Shown here: in pieces, positions 26,427-35,709 of the stretch
Position numbering within the stretch: position 1 is the stretch's first letter
Layout of the letters: each line of letters starts with the position of its first letter
Assembly (NCBI GenBank): GCA_013215505.1
Contig: JABSQZ010000001.1
Location: 62,001-126,000, forward strand
Source: Oceanospirillaceae bacterium
Lineage (GTDB): Bacteria > Pseudomonadota > Gammaproteobacteria > Pseudomonadales > Balneatricaceae
DNA length: 64,000 nt
Direction: 5' to 3'
The notes under the pieces: model-generated
The model's input: only the letters and a program-made list of their open reading frames with translations
What the model was told of the DNA's origin: nothing
Database searches by the model: none
Made by a program: the position numbers and the translations under genes

Positions 26427-27209
26427 TCAGCTCGCATTGGCCTTGAGCATCAGCTTAGTAAGTACTTTGGCCGCTGCTACCATGGCAAAGGTCGTAGTGA
26501 CCACAGTGGCGGCGCCAAATCCTGTATTACAGTCCAGACCACCTTCAGCGCTGGCAGTTTTGGTTGTATCTACGTTACCATCGCCCTGAGGATACTTTAA
26601 TTGCTCTGTAGAATAGACACAGTCAACACAAAAACGCTTACCGGATCGACTGAAACCGTAATCCCTGCGTAACTTGGAACGGACTTTAGCAGCCAGAGGG
26701 TCATTCCTGGTACGCGACAAGTCCGCCACCGCCACACAGGTAGGATCCCACTGCCCACCTGCACCGCCAATACTTATGATGTTAATTTTACTGCGCTTAC
26801 AGCTGGCAATTACCGCTGCTTTATCAGAGACACTGTCGATGGCATCGACCACATAATCCAGCTGCGGGGTCAGAATTTCACGGACGTTTTCGCTATTGAT
26901 AAATACTCTCTCTTCATGAATCAGACACAGCGGATTAATGTCTCTGAGCCGATCGGCCATGGCCGCTGTTTTACTTTGACCTATGGTACTCTCAAGGGCA
27001 TGAATCTGGCGGTTAGTATTGGTCACACAGATATCGTCTAAATCAACCAGAGTCAGCTCTCCAATGCCGGAACGCACCAGAGCCTCCGCCACCCAGGAAC
27101 CCACACCACCTATACCTAAGACACACACATGAGATTGACGAAATTGTGCCAGCGCAACTTCCCCATATATTCTTGCTGTTCCAGCAAAACGCTCATCAAA
27201 CTCGGACAC
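26427..27209 (-). CDS. tcdA: tRNA threonylcarbamoyladenosine dehydratase
   Basis: A 260-residue E1-like (ThiF/MoeB fold) enzyme that cyclises t6A37 in ANN-decoding tRNAs to ct6A, using ATP. The nucleotide-binding loop is LGIGGVGSWVAEALVRSGIG (residues ~31-50), followed by LTLVDLDDICVTNTNRQIHA, the classic adenylation motif. VVDAIDSVSDKAAVI and SIGGAGGQWDP are characteristic of CsdL/TcdA. A C-terminal hydrophobic stretch (GFGAATVVTTTFAMVAAAKV) is typical of TcdA. Length is normal. Confidence 0.93.
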   Translation of the reverse strand: MSEFDERFAGTARIYGEVALAQFRQSHVCVLGIGGVGSWVAEALVRSGIGELTLVDLDDICVTNTNRQIHALESTIGQSKTAAMADRLRDINPLCLIHEERVFINSENVREILTPQLDYVVDAIDSVSDKAAVIASCKRSKINIISIGGAGGQWDPTCVAVADLSRTRNDPLAAKVRSKLRRDYGFSRSGKRFCVDCVYSTEQLKYPQGDGNVDTTKTASAEGGLDCNTGFGAATVVTTTFAMVAAAKVLTKLMLKANAS

Positions 27210-27261
27210 TTATATACCTTAATTTTGACAGACTTACGCCTGATGATTAATTGGCTGAAAA

Positions 27262-27486
27262 CTAAAATTCATCATCAGTGAATTCTGTCACTACCATTTT
27301 TGCGCAAACATTACACTTGCCTTCGACATAAATTATCCCTGACTGCTCATACTCACAGGGGCTATTGAGCCCTAAATTTTCCTTTTGGCAGGCATCACAC
27401 CAAGTGTTTTCTATAAAGTCTTGCTGTTCAGCTTGCGAGCGCGCGCTAAAATCTCTGGCTATTCTCTGGTCATTATTATCTGTCAT
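27262..27486 (-). CDS. Small cysteine-rich hypothetical protein
   Basis: A 74-residue acidic protein with two CxxC pairs (WCDAC near residue 29 and CNVC near 58) that could bind one zinc, like a rubredoxin-type zinc ribbon. No named family recognised. It lies 52 nt upstream of tcdA on the same strand and may share its transcript. Confidence 0.6.
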   Translation of the reverse strand: MTDNNDQRIARDFSARSQAEQQDFIENTWCDACQKENLGLNSPCEYEQSGIIYVEGKCNVCAKMVVTEFTDDEF

Positions 27487-27587
27487 GAATCTATCCTATT
27501 TATATAATGTTGGGTGCTATCTTCTAGCATTAATTAGGGAATATATGATCAAGTTCTGTATCTTCTATGCGAGTTATAAAGCTCTGC

Positions 27588-28271
27588 TCAGGCTTTCGAC
27601 CATTTAATACTGCCAGGGTCAGACCAAGGCGCTAATAATGCCAGAAACTGTGGATTTAAAAACAGCGCGCCCTCAGTGGGATCACTGCGAAAATCATACT
27701 CTTTATCGGCAAAATTAAACGATAGCTGCCAGGCATGCAAGTAGCATCTATCGGCAGCTAATTTAGCAATGCCAGTGGCATAGATAGGATCGCCGATGAT
27801 TGCAGCACCGATACTTTTAAGCGCCACCCGCAACTGATGAGTTTTACCCGTTTCCGGTTTCAGCAGAAAAAGCCGCTTACCCGCTCCCGCGCTAATACTC
27901 ATGAATCTACTTATTGCCGGGTTATTAGCACTGTTTACCAATCGCCAGCCAGAGCGCCGAGACTTTTGCATGTCGCCTTTTATGGTTCCCTGTTTTTTTC
28001 GTGGCTTTTTGTCACTCAGTGCCAGGTAGTATTTTGCAACCAAGTGCGCCTCAAACATTGCCCCGAACTGCGCCGCCACGCTGGACGATTTGGCAAAGAT
28101 CATCAACCCTGATGTGACTTTATCCAGGCGATGCACTACAAAAAGTTTAGTTTGCATTTGCCGGGACAATTGCGCTGCAAAACCCGTTATTTGATCGTCA
28201 CAGTGAACACTGATAGAGACGGGTTTACAGACGATAATAAAATCTTGATTTTCGAATAAAAGGGTGTACAT
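27588..28271 (-). CDS. RluA-family pseudouridine synthase
   Basis: A 227-residue RNA pseudouridine synthase without an S4 domain. The catalytic motif HRLDKVTSGLMIFAK contains D50; KYYLALSDK, FLLKPETGKTHQLRVALKSI and GDPIYATG are the remaining family motifs. The short length and start (FENQDFIIVCKP) fit the TIGR01621-type RluA-like subgroup, whose RNA target is not established. The ATG at 28271 has no strong ribosome site. Confidence 0.85.
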   Translation of the reverse strand: MYTLLFENQDFIIVCKPVSISVHCDDQITGFAAQLSRQMQTKLFVVHRLDKVTSGLMIFAKSSSVAAQFGAMFEAHLVAKYYLALSDKKPRKKQGTIKGDMQKSRRSGWRLVNSANNPAISRFMSISAGAGKRLFLLKPETGKTHQLRVALKSIGAAIIGDPIYATGIAKLAADRCYLHAWQLSFNFADKEYDFRSDPTEGALFLNPQFLALLAPWSDPGSIKWSKA

Positions 28272-29138
28272 ATGACGCTTTTCTCACTTCAGAGCATGCA
28301 GGGCTCGCCGCTAGCGCCTGGTTGTATCACAAGCGGATAGTGTTAGGCCCACAGAAAAACACTATACTGGCTCACCTGCCCCTGGAGAAATTTTACCCTA
28401 AAAGATCAGATGCAAGATTAAGCAGAGTTGCCTGGATTAAAAACAGGCGCAACAATGCAATAATAAAGTGAGCGGTGCAACTGAAAATTGTACTACTTAG
28501 TCGTTTAAAACGACAGCCGCTGCTACATCGACTATATTAAAGCTAGCTATCTTGCGATCGTGCATAGGCTTCAGTTATCGACTCGCTACTGAGTAAACTT
28601 CCCCATGCACTCTGCAACGTAGAAAAAATTCAAATAGGGGTATCGGGCTATCCCTATTGTGCTAGATCAACCTAAGCTTACATATCAACTGCCAGTGGTA
28701 AGCAACAACTTTGAATACTGAACATAGAAGTCACCGTAAAAGATAAATAGAGAACAAAAAGTGCCTCAAAGGCACTGGCGAAAGTAGACTGCTGCACCAA
28801 CAATTGATCAACAATCAATCAACATTGCCGGGATAGAAATTTTTTCCTAAATAATTGAACTATTTCATTAACATTAGATGAATATTATTTCTTCAGGAGT
28901 TATGATCCATTTTTAATTTTAACTAACCTCATTCTGATATAGAATTAAGCACTTAGAATAGATGTAAGGTCATCTTTTTGAGTACAAACAACGACAGTTA
29001 ATGTTTAATTTTATCTAAGGGAATGGGTTTTCAGACTTTTCGGCGAGCCGCGGAGACTTTTGAAGAATTATGATCAACATCAATTACGTATAAATTGATT
29101 TTTTCAGTACAAAAACAACAAAGGAATAGGTAACAATA
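28272..29138. other. 867-bp gene-poor region
   Basis: No convincing coding frame on either strand. A minus-strand intrinsic terminator lies at 28752-28776, far upstream of the pseudouridine synthase gene, so a minus-strand transcript may end there after starting somewhere in 28800-29130. The right part must hold the promoter of the lipoprotein gene at 29139. It is otherwise AT-rich and unremarkable. Confidence 0.4.
28752..28776 (-). terminator. Intrinsic terminator, minus strand, no known gene upstream
   Basis: Reading the minus strand, AGTGCC-TTTGA-GGCACT is followed by TTTTTGTT. The hairpin plus T-run is a textbook intrinsic terminator, but no recognised gene precedes it on that strand. 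Confidence 0.6.
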
Positions 29139-30011
29139 ATGAACAACTATCAAACATTCAAAAAAGTGGCTGGTCTTTTTACCCTTTCACTTGTTATTAC
29201 CGGCTGTACTACAGCCAGCAACACTAAGTCAGAGCCCTGGGATACTAAACGGGTACTTTGTGTCGCCGCGGGTGGATTGGCAGGCGTGGCCCTTGATGCC
29301 GCTGCTAATCGTGGTAGCGATAGTGGATCTAAAGCTGCTGGCGCATTAGTGGGAGCTGGCCTGGGCGCTATTTTCTGCGCACCTGGCGTGGTCTTAGATG
29401 GTGATCAAGACGGGGTTATCGACAAAAATGACGAATGCCCTTACACCCCTCTTGGCACAGCAGTAAATGCGGTAGGCTGCTCATTGGATGATGATAAAGA
29501 TGGTGTTGCCAACACTATCGACCAGTGCCCTAATACACCTATAGGCACTGAAGTAGACGAAACAGGCTGCGAAATTCTAAATGACCAGGATGGCGACGGT
29601 GTGTTGGACGAAGCGGATCAGTGCCCTGACACTCCAGCTGGGACTGTTGTTAACTCTATCGGCTGTGACGCCAGTGTAGCCTTTATACTCGAAGGTGTTT
29701 TCTTCGAGTATAAGTCGAGTGATTTAACAGCAGACTCTAAGGCTATATTAAACACTGTTGCGGCTAAGCTGGTTGCGGCAGATGCCAAAGTATTGGTTGC
29801 CGGACATACCGACTCCATTGGTGGCAGTGCTTACAACGTTGGACTCTCCGATCAGAGAGCAGCCTCTGTTAAGCAGCACCTAATTTCTCAAGGTGTTACC
29901 TCTGATAACATTTCATCGCAAGGTTTTGGCGAAGACAACCCAATTGCCAGCAATGAAACTGATTCGGGCCGCGCCCAAAACAGACGTGTTGAAATGCAAA
30001 TTCAAAACTAG
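29139..30011 (+). CDS. OmpA-family lipoprotein with thrombospondin type-3 repeats
   Basis: A 290-residue outer-membrane lipoprotein. The signal peptide ends in a lipobox (LVITGC, acylated Cys near residue 29). A glycine-rich segment follows (AAGGLAGVALDAAANRG). Three calcium-binding thrombospondin type-3-like repeats (DGDQDGVIDKNDECPYTPLG and two more, ~85-165) precede an OmpA C-terminal peptidoglycan-binding domain (~175-290) with VAGHTDSIGGSAYNVGLSDQ and GRAQNRRVEM. It likely tethers the outer membrane to peptidoglycan. It is followed by an intrinsic terminator, so the gene is monocistronic. Confidence 0.9.
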   Translation: MNNYQTFKKVAGLFTLSLVITGCTTASNTKSEPWDTKRVLCVAAGGLAGVALDAAANRGSDSGSKAAGALVGAGLGAIFCAPGVVLDGDQDGVIDKNDECPYTPLGTAVNAVGCSLDDDKDGVANTIDQCPNTPIGTEVDETGCEILNDQDGDGVLDEADQCPDTPAGTVVNSIGCDASVAFILEGVFFEYKSSDLTADSKAILNTVAAKLVAADAKVLVAGHTDSIGGSAYNVGLSDQRAASVKQHLISQGVTSDNISSQGFGEDNPIASNETDSGRAQNRRVEMQIQN

Positions 30012-30027
30012 TAACGCTAGATTATTC

Positions 30028-30054
30028 AAGCCGGCCTAAGAGCCGGCTTTTTTG
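30028..30054 (+). terminator. Intrinsic terminator after OmpA-like lipoprotein gene
   Basis: AGCCGGC-CTAAGA-GCCGGCT followed by six T residues, 17 nt after the stop codon. Confidence 0.9.
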
Positions 30055-30194
30055 TGCACTTAGAATACTCCCAGAGAATATACGATTAATTCTCATTTAC
30101 TAATTTCCACCAACCTACTACAAAAATGATCATTTACAGGACAAATTGGCAGTTACATCTTAGATCTGTAATTATTAAAGCCGATTGACTTTTG

Positions 30195-30208
30195 GATTGT
30201 CGACAATC
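30195..30208. promoter_or_regulatory. 14-bp palindrome upstream of acnB (GntR-type operator candidate)
   Basis: GATTGTCGACAATC is a perfect palindrome 130 bp upstream of the acnB start, in the promoter region. TTGTnnACAA cores are typical of GntR-family (FCD subgroup) operators, including regulators of organic-acid metabolism. A TTGACT lies just before it and a TACTAT just after it. Binding is inferred. The rest of 30055-30337 holds nothing else recognisable. Confidence 0.5.
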
Positions 30209-30337
30209 TACTTACTATAAGGTAGAATACCACTCCCGTTTCGATAGCGAGAGATACACTCGAATACTATTGAATATGTGCCGGAGTTTTCCATATTAAA
30301 GCAATTAACCGGCAGATTGACAGATGAGGGCTAAACC

Positions 30338-32938
30338 GTGCTAAAAGCTTACCGTAAACATGTAGACGAACGCGCCATTCAAGGCGTTCCACCAAAACCA
30401 TTAGACGCTGACCAAACTGCAGCTCTGGTTGAATTACTAAAAAGCCCACCTTCTGGCGAAGAAGATTTTATTCTAGACCTGATTAAAGAACGTGTACCCG
30501 CTGGCGTAGACCAGGCGGCATATGTAAAAGCTGGTTATTTAGCGGCGATAACAACAGGTGAGGCCACTTCACCCCTTATCGATAAAGTTTCCGCGGTGAA
30601 TATTTTAGGCACAATGCTTGGCGGTTATAATATCCAGCCACTCATTACCTGCCTGGATAACGACGACCTAGCCCCTGCAGCTGTTAACGCTCTATCCCAC
30701 ACACTATTAATGTTTGATGCTTTCCACGACGTCAAAGAGAAGATGGATGCCGGCAATGCATTTGCCAAACAGATAATTGAATCTTGGGCAGCGGCTGAAT
30801 GGTTTACATCTAAAGCAAAACTTGCTGATAGCATCACTTTAACTGTCTTCAAAGTAACCGGTGAAACCAACACCGATGACTTATCACCGGCGCCAGATGC
30901 CTGGTCCCGTCCGGATATTCCGCTACACGCCAATGCCATGCTGAAAATGGCTCGTGACGGTATTGAGCCTCAAGAGCAAGGTGCAATTGGCCCACTGGCA
31001 CAAATTGAAGCCGTTAAATCTAAAGGCCACCCGGTAGTTTACGTGGGCGATGTTGTAGGTACGGGTTCATCTCGTAAGTCAGCGACCAACTCTGTACTTT
31101 GGTACTTTGGTGATGACATTCCCTCTATCCCCAACAAACGCACCGCCGGTTTTTGTTTTGGCAACAAAATTGCGCCTATTTTCTTTAATACTATGGAAGA
31201 CGCCGGGGCGCTGCCGATCGAAATGGACGTCGATAAAATGCAGATGGGGGACGTTATCGTTGTCTACCCATACCAGGGCAAAGTGACCAATGAGTCTGGT
31301 GAAACTATCTCCACTTTCTCTCTTAAAACCCAAGTGCTACTGGATGAAGTGCAAGCCGGTGGACGTATACCGCTGATCATTGGCCGCGGTCTGACAGAGA
31401 GAGCCAGAGAAGCGCTCTCACTGACTAAAACGGACCTGTTCAGAGCGCCGGATCAGCCCATAGCCACCGCTGACCAAGCCTATACTTTAGCGCAAAAAAT
31501 GGTAGGTAAAGCCTGCAGTGTTGAAGGCATATTACCAGGCACTTACTGTGAACCTAAGATGACCACTGTCGGTTCTCAGGATACGACCGGACCTATGACT
31601 CGCGACGAGCTTAAAGATCTTGCCTGTCTAGGTTTCTCTGCAGATCTTACGATGCAGTCCTTTTGCCACACTTCAGCTTACCCTAAGCCTATTGATGTCA
31701 ATACTCACCACACGCTTCCAGATTTTATTATGAACCGCGGCGGTGTTTCACTGCGCCCTGGCGATGGCGTCATTCACTCTTGGCTAAACCGCATGTTACT
31801 GCCTGATACTGTAGGTACGGGCGGTGATTCGCACACCAGATTCCCGCTGGGTATTTCATTCCCCGCAGGTTCTGGTCTGGTTGCTTTCGCAGCAGCTACT
31901 GGCGTTATGCCACTGGATATGCCAGAGTCAATCCTGGTTCGCTTTAAAGGTAAAATGCAGCCTGGCATCACCTTGCGTGATCTAGTGCACGCTATCCCTT
32001 ACTACGGCATCCAAGAGGGACTATTGACGGTCGCTAAAGCTGGAAAAGTTAATGAATTCTCCGGGCGTATTTTAGAAATCGAAGGCCTGGAAGATTTAAC
32101 TGTTGAGCAGGCATTTGAATTGACTGATGCCTCGGCTGAACGCTCCGCCGCTGGCTGTACTATCACTTTAAGTGAGAAGTCCATTAGTGAATACTTGAGA
32201 TCCAACGTCACCATGCTCAAGTGGATGCTGGATGACAACTACGGCGATGCTCGTACCATTTCACGCCGCATACTGGCAATGGAAGATTGGCTGGCAAATC
32301 CAAGTATGATGCGCGCGGACGCTAACGCTCAGTACAGTCACGTACTGGAGATCGACATCTCTGAAATCAAAGAGCCGATCCTCTGCGCACCCAACGATCC
32401 GGATGACGCTCGACTACTGTCCGAAGTACAAGGTCAGAAGATCGATGAAGTTTTCATCGGCTCTTGCATGACCAACATCGGTCATTTCCGCGCCGCGGGT
32501 AAATTACTGGAAGCGAATAATGGTCCTCTGCCTACCCGTATGTGGATTGCACCACCGACCAAAATGGACGCCGCGCAACTGTCTGATGAGGGTTACTACA
32601 ACATTTTCGGCAGCGCCGGAGCACGCATCGAAACGCCGGGCTGCTCTCTGTGCATGGGTAACCAGGCCAGAATTGCTGATAAATCTACGGCGGTTTCAAC
32701 TTCGACTCGTAACTTTCCTAACCGCTTAGGCACCGGTGCAGATGTGTACTTAGCATCTGCCGAGCTCGCCGCAGTTGCCGCTATCACTGGTAAATTACCC
32801 ACTGTTGACGAGTATATGGAACACGCCAAGACTTACGACACTATGTCAGATGAAATATACCGCTACTTAAACTTTGATCAAATGGATACTTACGTAAAGA
32901 AAGCTTCAAACGTAATCCCATTGGTCGAAGCCGAGTAA
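30338..32938 (+). CDS. acnB: Bifunctional aconitate hydratase 2 / 2-methylisocitrate dehydratase
   Basis: An 866-residue AcnB, the usual length. It interconverts citrate and isocitrate in the TCA cycle via a [4Fe-4S] cluster. The N-terminal HEAT-like domain (~1-160) precedes the swivel domain, with GDVVGTGSSRKSATNSVLW. The catalytic domains hold the cluster cysteines in FIGSCMTNIGHFRAAG and ETPGCSLCMGNQARI (about residues 711, 770 and 773). The start is GTG at 30338 with GAGG nine bases upstream. Monocistronic, with two hairpins after the stop. Confidence 0.97.
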   Translation: MLKAYRKHVDERAIQGVPPKPLDADQTAALVELLKSPPSGEEDFILDLIKERVPAGVDQAAYVKAGYLAAITTGEATSPLIDKVSAVNILGTMLGGYNIQPLITCLDNDDLAPAAVNALSHTLLMFDAFHDVKEKMDAGNAFAKQIIESWAAAEWFTSKAKLADSITLTVFKVTGETNTDDLSPAPDAWSRPDIPLHANAMLKMARDGIEPQEQGAIGPLAQIEAVKSKGHPVVYVGDVVGTGSSRKSATNSVLWYFGDDIPSIPNKRTAGFCFGNKIAPIFFNTMEDAGALPIEMDVDKMQMGDVIVVYPYQGKVTNESGETISTFSLKTQVLLDEVQAGGRIPLIIGRGLTERAREALSLTKTDLFRAPDQPIATADQAYTLAQKMVGKACSVEGILPGTYCEPKMTTVGSQDTTGPMTRDELKDLACLGFSADLTMQSFCHTSAYPKPIDVNTHHTLPDFIMNRGGVSLRPGDGVIHSWLNRMLLPDTVGTGGDSHTRFPLGISFPAGSGLVAFAAATGVMPLDMPESILVRFKGKMQPGITLRDLVHAIPYYGIQEGLLTVAKAGKVNEFSGRILEIEGLEDLTVEQAFELTDASAERSAAGCTITLSEKSISEYLRSNVTMLKWMLDDNYGDARTISRRILAMEDWLANPSMMRADANAQYSHVLEIDISEIKEPILCAPNDPDDARLLSEVQGQKIDEVFIGSCMTNIGHFRAAGKLLEANNGPLPTRMWIAPPTKMDAAQLSDEGYYNIFGSAGARIETPGCSLCMGNQARIADKSTAVSTSTRNFPNRLGTGADVYLASAELAAVAAITGKLPTVDEYMEHAKTYDTMSDEIYRYLNFDQMDTYVKKASNVIPLVEAE

Positions 32939-32946
32939 TAGCAGTA

Positions 32947-33020
32947 CCCTGCTCTTTCTGAGCAGGGCTAATGCCAGTATAATATCCCGCTACAGCAACA
33001 GCTGTGGCGGGATTTTTTTT
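32947..33020 (+). terminator. Double hairpin terminator after acnB
   Basis: The first hairpin is CCCTGCTC-TTTCT-GAGCAGGG (32947-32967). The second (32984-33013) pairs ATCCCGC-T-ACAGC with GCTGT-G-GCGGGAT and is followed by eight T residues (33013-33020). The second is a strong intrinsic terminator. Confidence 0.92.
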
Positions 33021-33088
33021 GACCACTACTTCGCCACAACTATAGCTTCAACAATTTAATTTATTTATCACTAAACTGCGACTCATTT

Positions 33089-33760
33089 ATGGCCAACCTT
33101 ATTTTATTAAACAAACCTTTCCAAGTGTTGAGTCAATTTACCGATGCTGAAAACCGGGCAACGTTAAAAGACTTTGTCACCCAGAGCGGCTTCTATCCTG
33201 CGGGGAGACTAGATTATGATTCAGAGGGGCTGCTGATACTCACTGATGACGGCCCAACTCAACACCAACTCGCCAATCCAGCCTTTAAGCTGGAAAAAAC
33301 TTACTGGGTACAAGTGGAGGGACTGATAACGAATCAGGCACTGCAGCAATTGATTAAAGGGGTGCAATTAAAAGACGGTAAAACCAGACCGGCAAAAGCA
33401 AAAGCGATGACAGAACCACAGATCTGGGACAGAAACCCAGCAATTCGCCAGCGCAAAGATCAACCCACTTCATGGCTGGAACTGAAAATAAAAGAGGGTA
33501 AAAATAGACAAGTGAGGCGTATGACTGCCGCTGTAGGCTTCCCCACTTTAAGGTTAATTCGCTATGCGATTGGCAACTGGAAAGTCGACAACCTGGCGCC
33601 GGGCGAGAGCCGCAAAGAGATCGTGCACTTAGCTATTGAGAAAAAAACTCAGCCTTCGCGAAAACCCCAAAGCGGCAAAAACGCTTATACAAAAGATGGA
33701 AAAAACTCCAATAGCAGAGCAAAACAGAACCTTCGCCGCAACAAACCTAAACCAGGTTAA
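33089..33760 (+). CDS. rluE: 23S rRNA pseudouridine synthase RluE-like
   Basis: A 223-residue RsuA-family pseudouridine synthase without an S4 domain. The catalytic D42 lies in GRLDYDSEGLLILTDDG, and KLEKTYWVQVEG and KEGKNRQVRRMTAAVGFPTL are family hallmarks. Lack of S4 and start ANLILLNKPFQVLSQF fit RluE, which modifies U2457 of 23S rRNA. A basic tail of about 35 residues (SRKPQSGKNAYTKDGKNSNS) is longer than in E. coli. Its stop overlaps the convergent cvfB stop by four bases. Confidence 0.9.
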   Translation: MANLILLNKPFQVLSQFTDAENRATLKDFVTQSGFYPAGRLDYDSEGLLILTDDGPTQHQLANPAFKLEKTYWVQVEGLITNQALQQLIKGVQLKDGKTRPAKAKAMTEPQIWDRNPAIRQRKDQPTSWLELKIKEGKNRQVRRMTAAVGFPTLRLIRYAIGNWKVDNLAPGESRKEIVHLAIEKKTQPSRKPQSGKNAYTKDGKNSNSRAKQNLRRNKPKPG

Positions 33761-34590
33761 TCTTCTATCAGACTTACACCTGTCTTAGAGATCTCGATCC
33801 GACCCAACTTTTTCAATGTACCCAGTGCCATTTTATAGGATTTTTTACTGATACCAAATTGTTGATAAATATCTTCAGGCTTGCTTTTGTCACCCAACGC
33901 ACTCTGACCACCGCGATCTTCCAGGTCATCTAAGATCTGCTGACAAAGCTCATCGACCTTAGCATAGCCTGGCTTTTCTAACATCACATCGATTTTATCG
34001 TGATCCAATAATCTTTTAATATAACCTTTACGCTTGTGACCTGGACGCACTGTTTTAAATACATCTTTGGCATGCAACACTGCCCAGTACAGATCATTAA
34101 CGATGACACTAAAACCCAGATCATTTTTTCTGACTACAAACAACTGAACTTCATCACCCATTTTCAAATCGGACGAGTCATTTTTTAAAAATTTATCCAA
34201 CTTAGTAGATGCGGCGATCCGATCTGTATTGTCTAAGTAAACTCTAACCGTGATTCTCTGCCCCGCTTCTAATGTTTTGCGCTGTTCTGCATAGGGCACT
34301 AATAACTGCTTAGGCAAGCCCCAATCCAAAAATGCGCCAGTATCATTGACTTCGGCAACCGTTAAAGTGGCAAATTGATCCACTTGCACTAACGGCTTAA
34401 TCCTACTGGCAATCACATAATCATCTGAATCTAAGTAGACAAATACTTCAATTATATCGCCTTTTTTACAGTTTTCAGGCACATCACTCTTTGGCAGAAA
34501 AATGCCGCCATATTTCCCACCTTCCAGATAAACACCTAATTCCGCTTCGCGAATGACTTCTAATTTGTTGGTCTTACCTATTTCTATCAC
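33757..34590 (-). CDS. CvfB-like S1 RNA-binding protein
   Basis: A 277-residue protein of the CvfB/YitL family. Three S1-like OB folds run in tandem: GVYLEGGKYGGIFLPKSDVP (~20-65), VAEVNDTGAFLDWGLPKQLL (~70-140) and a third at ~145-215 (FSVIVNDLYWAVLHAKDVF). A C-terminal winged helix (~220-277; IYQQFGISKKSYKMALGTLKK) completes the family architecture. It binds RNA in the cytoplasm; the cellular role in gammaproteobacteria is not established. Confidence 0.88.
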   Translation of the reverse strand: MIEIGKTNKLEVIREAELGVYLEGGKYGGIFLPKSDVPENCKKGDIIEVFVYLDSDDYVIASRIKPLVQVDQFATLTVAEVNDTGAFLDWGLPKQLLVPYAEQRKTLEAGQRITVRVYLDNTDRIAASTKLDKFLKNDSSDLKMGDEVQLFVVRKNDLGFSVIVNDLYWAVLHAKDVFKTVRPGHKRKGYIKRLLDHDKIDVMLEKPGYAKVDELCQQILDDLEDRGGQSALGDKSKPEDIYQQFGISKKSYKMALGTLKKLGRIEISKTGVSLIED

Positions 34591-34774
34591 AGGGCGCTCT
34601 CATTTAATTATTTAGACAAAGGACGCTAAATTATTTAGCAGGCCTGCCAACTCACAGTCAATATTTACATTAAACTGCGGCGTATTATAACTCATCTTCA
34701 CTCGCTATACTGCTGCAATGCAGTCCACATCACTGCCTCTAGTATTAGCCAGCCACGAACATTCATAATTTACA

Positions 34775-35476
34775 CTATGACCAGACAGAGGCAATCCCGC
34801 CGATCAGGCCGCCGAAGACCCCACCCCAAACAACCAGCCAACCTAAGTGTTTTTTAATCATTTTTTGCACTATTTCTTTTACCAAAGAGGGTGTTAATTC
34901 CTGCAATCTTTGCTCGACAATAAGCTCTACCTTTTCTATCAGCCCGGTCACTTTAGCGGGCTGCTCTAGCTCAAGGGACAACAACTGCTTAAAATCCTCA
35001 GACTTTGTTGTCTCAATGATAGAGAGTTTAATTTTCTCGATAAAAGCTTCGCGCATCGGCTCTAGTGCTGCCCTGCCACCGACCATTTCTAACATACTAC
35101 CAAAGGAGGAACTCTGAATAACTTCAACCAAACCTTCAAAGGTCGGCGCGAAGTCTACTTTCTCTATTACCGGTTGTAAGCTTATTTCAGCGGCCTGCGC
35201 CTCACTGTGCATAAATTTCTCGATGTTTTGAGCGTTAAAGAACTGCTCCATAATCATCGATTTTATACCAATTTTAAATTCTTCAAATCGGGCGGGAATC
35301 ACTCCTGAGCCATACAATCCTGGCACCTTTTCAAATAACATGTGGATGGCCAACCAATTAGTCACTGCCCCGGCCAAGGCAAAGATACCTATGTAATAGA
35401 GTGTATTAAACCCTAAATATACCGCAACTACTGTTACTAGTAGTGCCAGCAAATTTGTACAGACGCTTTTATTCAT
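34775..35476 (-). CDS. DUF445 family membrane protein
   Basis: A 233-residue protein with membrane segments near the start (LLALLVTVVAVYLGFNTLYYIGIFALAG, broken as residues 9-37) and at the end (WLVVWGGVFGGLIGGIASVW). TNWLAIHMLFEKVPGLYGSG is the DUF445 (YheB-like) hallmark. The middle is amphipathic helix, probably periplasmic or membrane-apposed. Function unknown. No partner gene in the same operon. Confidence 0.8.
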   Translation of the reverse strand: MNKSVCTNLLALLVTVVAVYLGFNTLYYIGIFALAGAVTNWLAIHMLFEKVPGLYGSGVIPARFEEFKIGIKSMIMEQFFNAQNIEKFMHSEAQAAEISLQPVIEKVDFAPTFEGLVEVIQSSSFGSMLEMVGGRAALEPMREAFIEKIKLSIIETTKSEDFKQLLSLELEQPAKVTGLIEKVELIVEQRLQELTPSLVKEIVQKMIKKHLGWLVVWGGVFGGLIGGIASVWS

Positions 35477-35709
35477 TAATATTCCCCTGACTCAAGGCGG
35501 CTATTATGAGGATCAAAGGGAAAATTTAAAAGATCAGTAGTGAATTTATTTTTACTTTTTTAAGGGATGGAGCAAACTAGACCTGAAAATATTTGGCAGT
35601 ATCTAGGATAGGGCGTCCTGAGCATGACATTGTTAAGAATTAAATGCCTGAAAAAAACGCTGCATAACTACTGCTTGCATCACCATCAGCAGCGAATACA
35701 ACTGTTACT

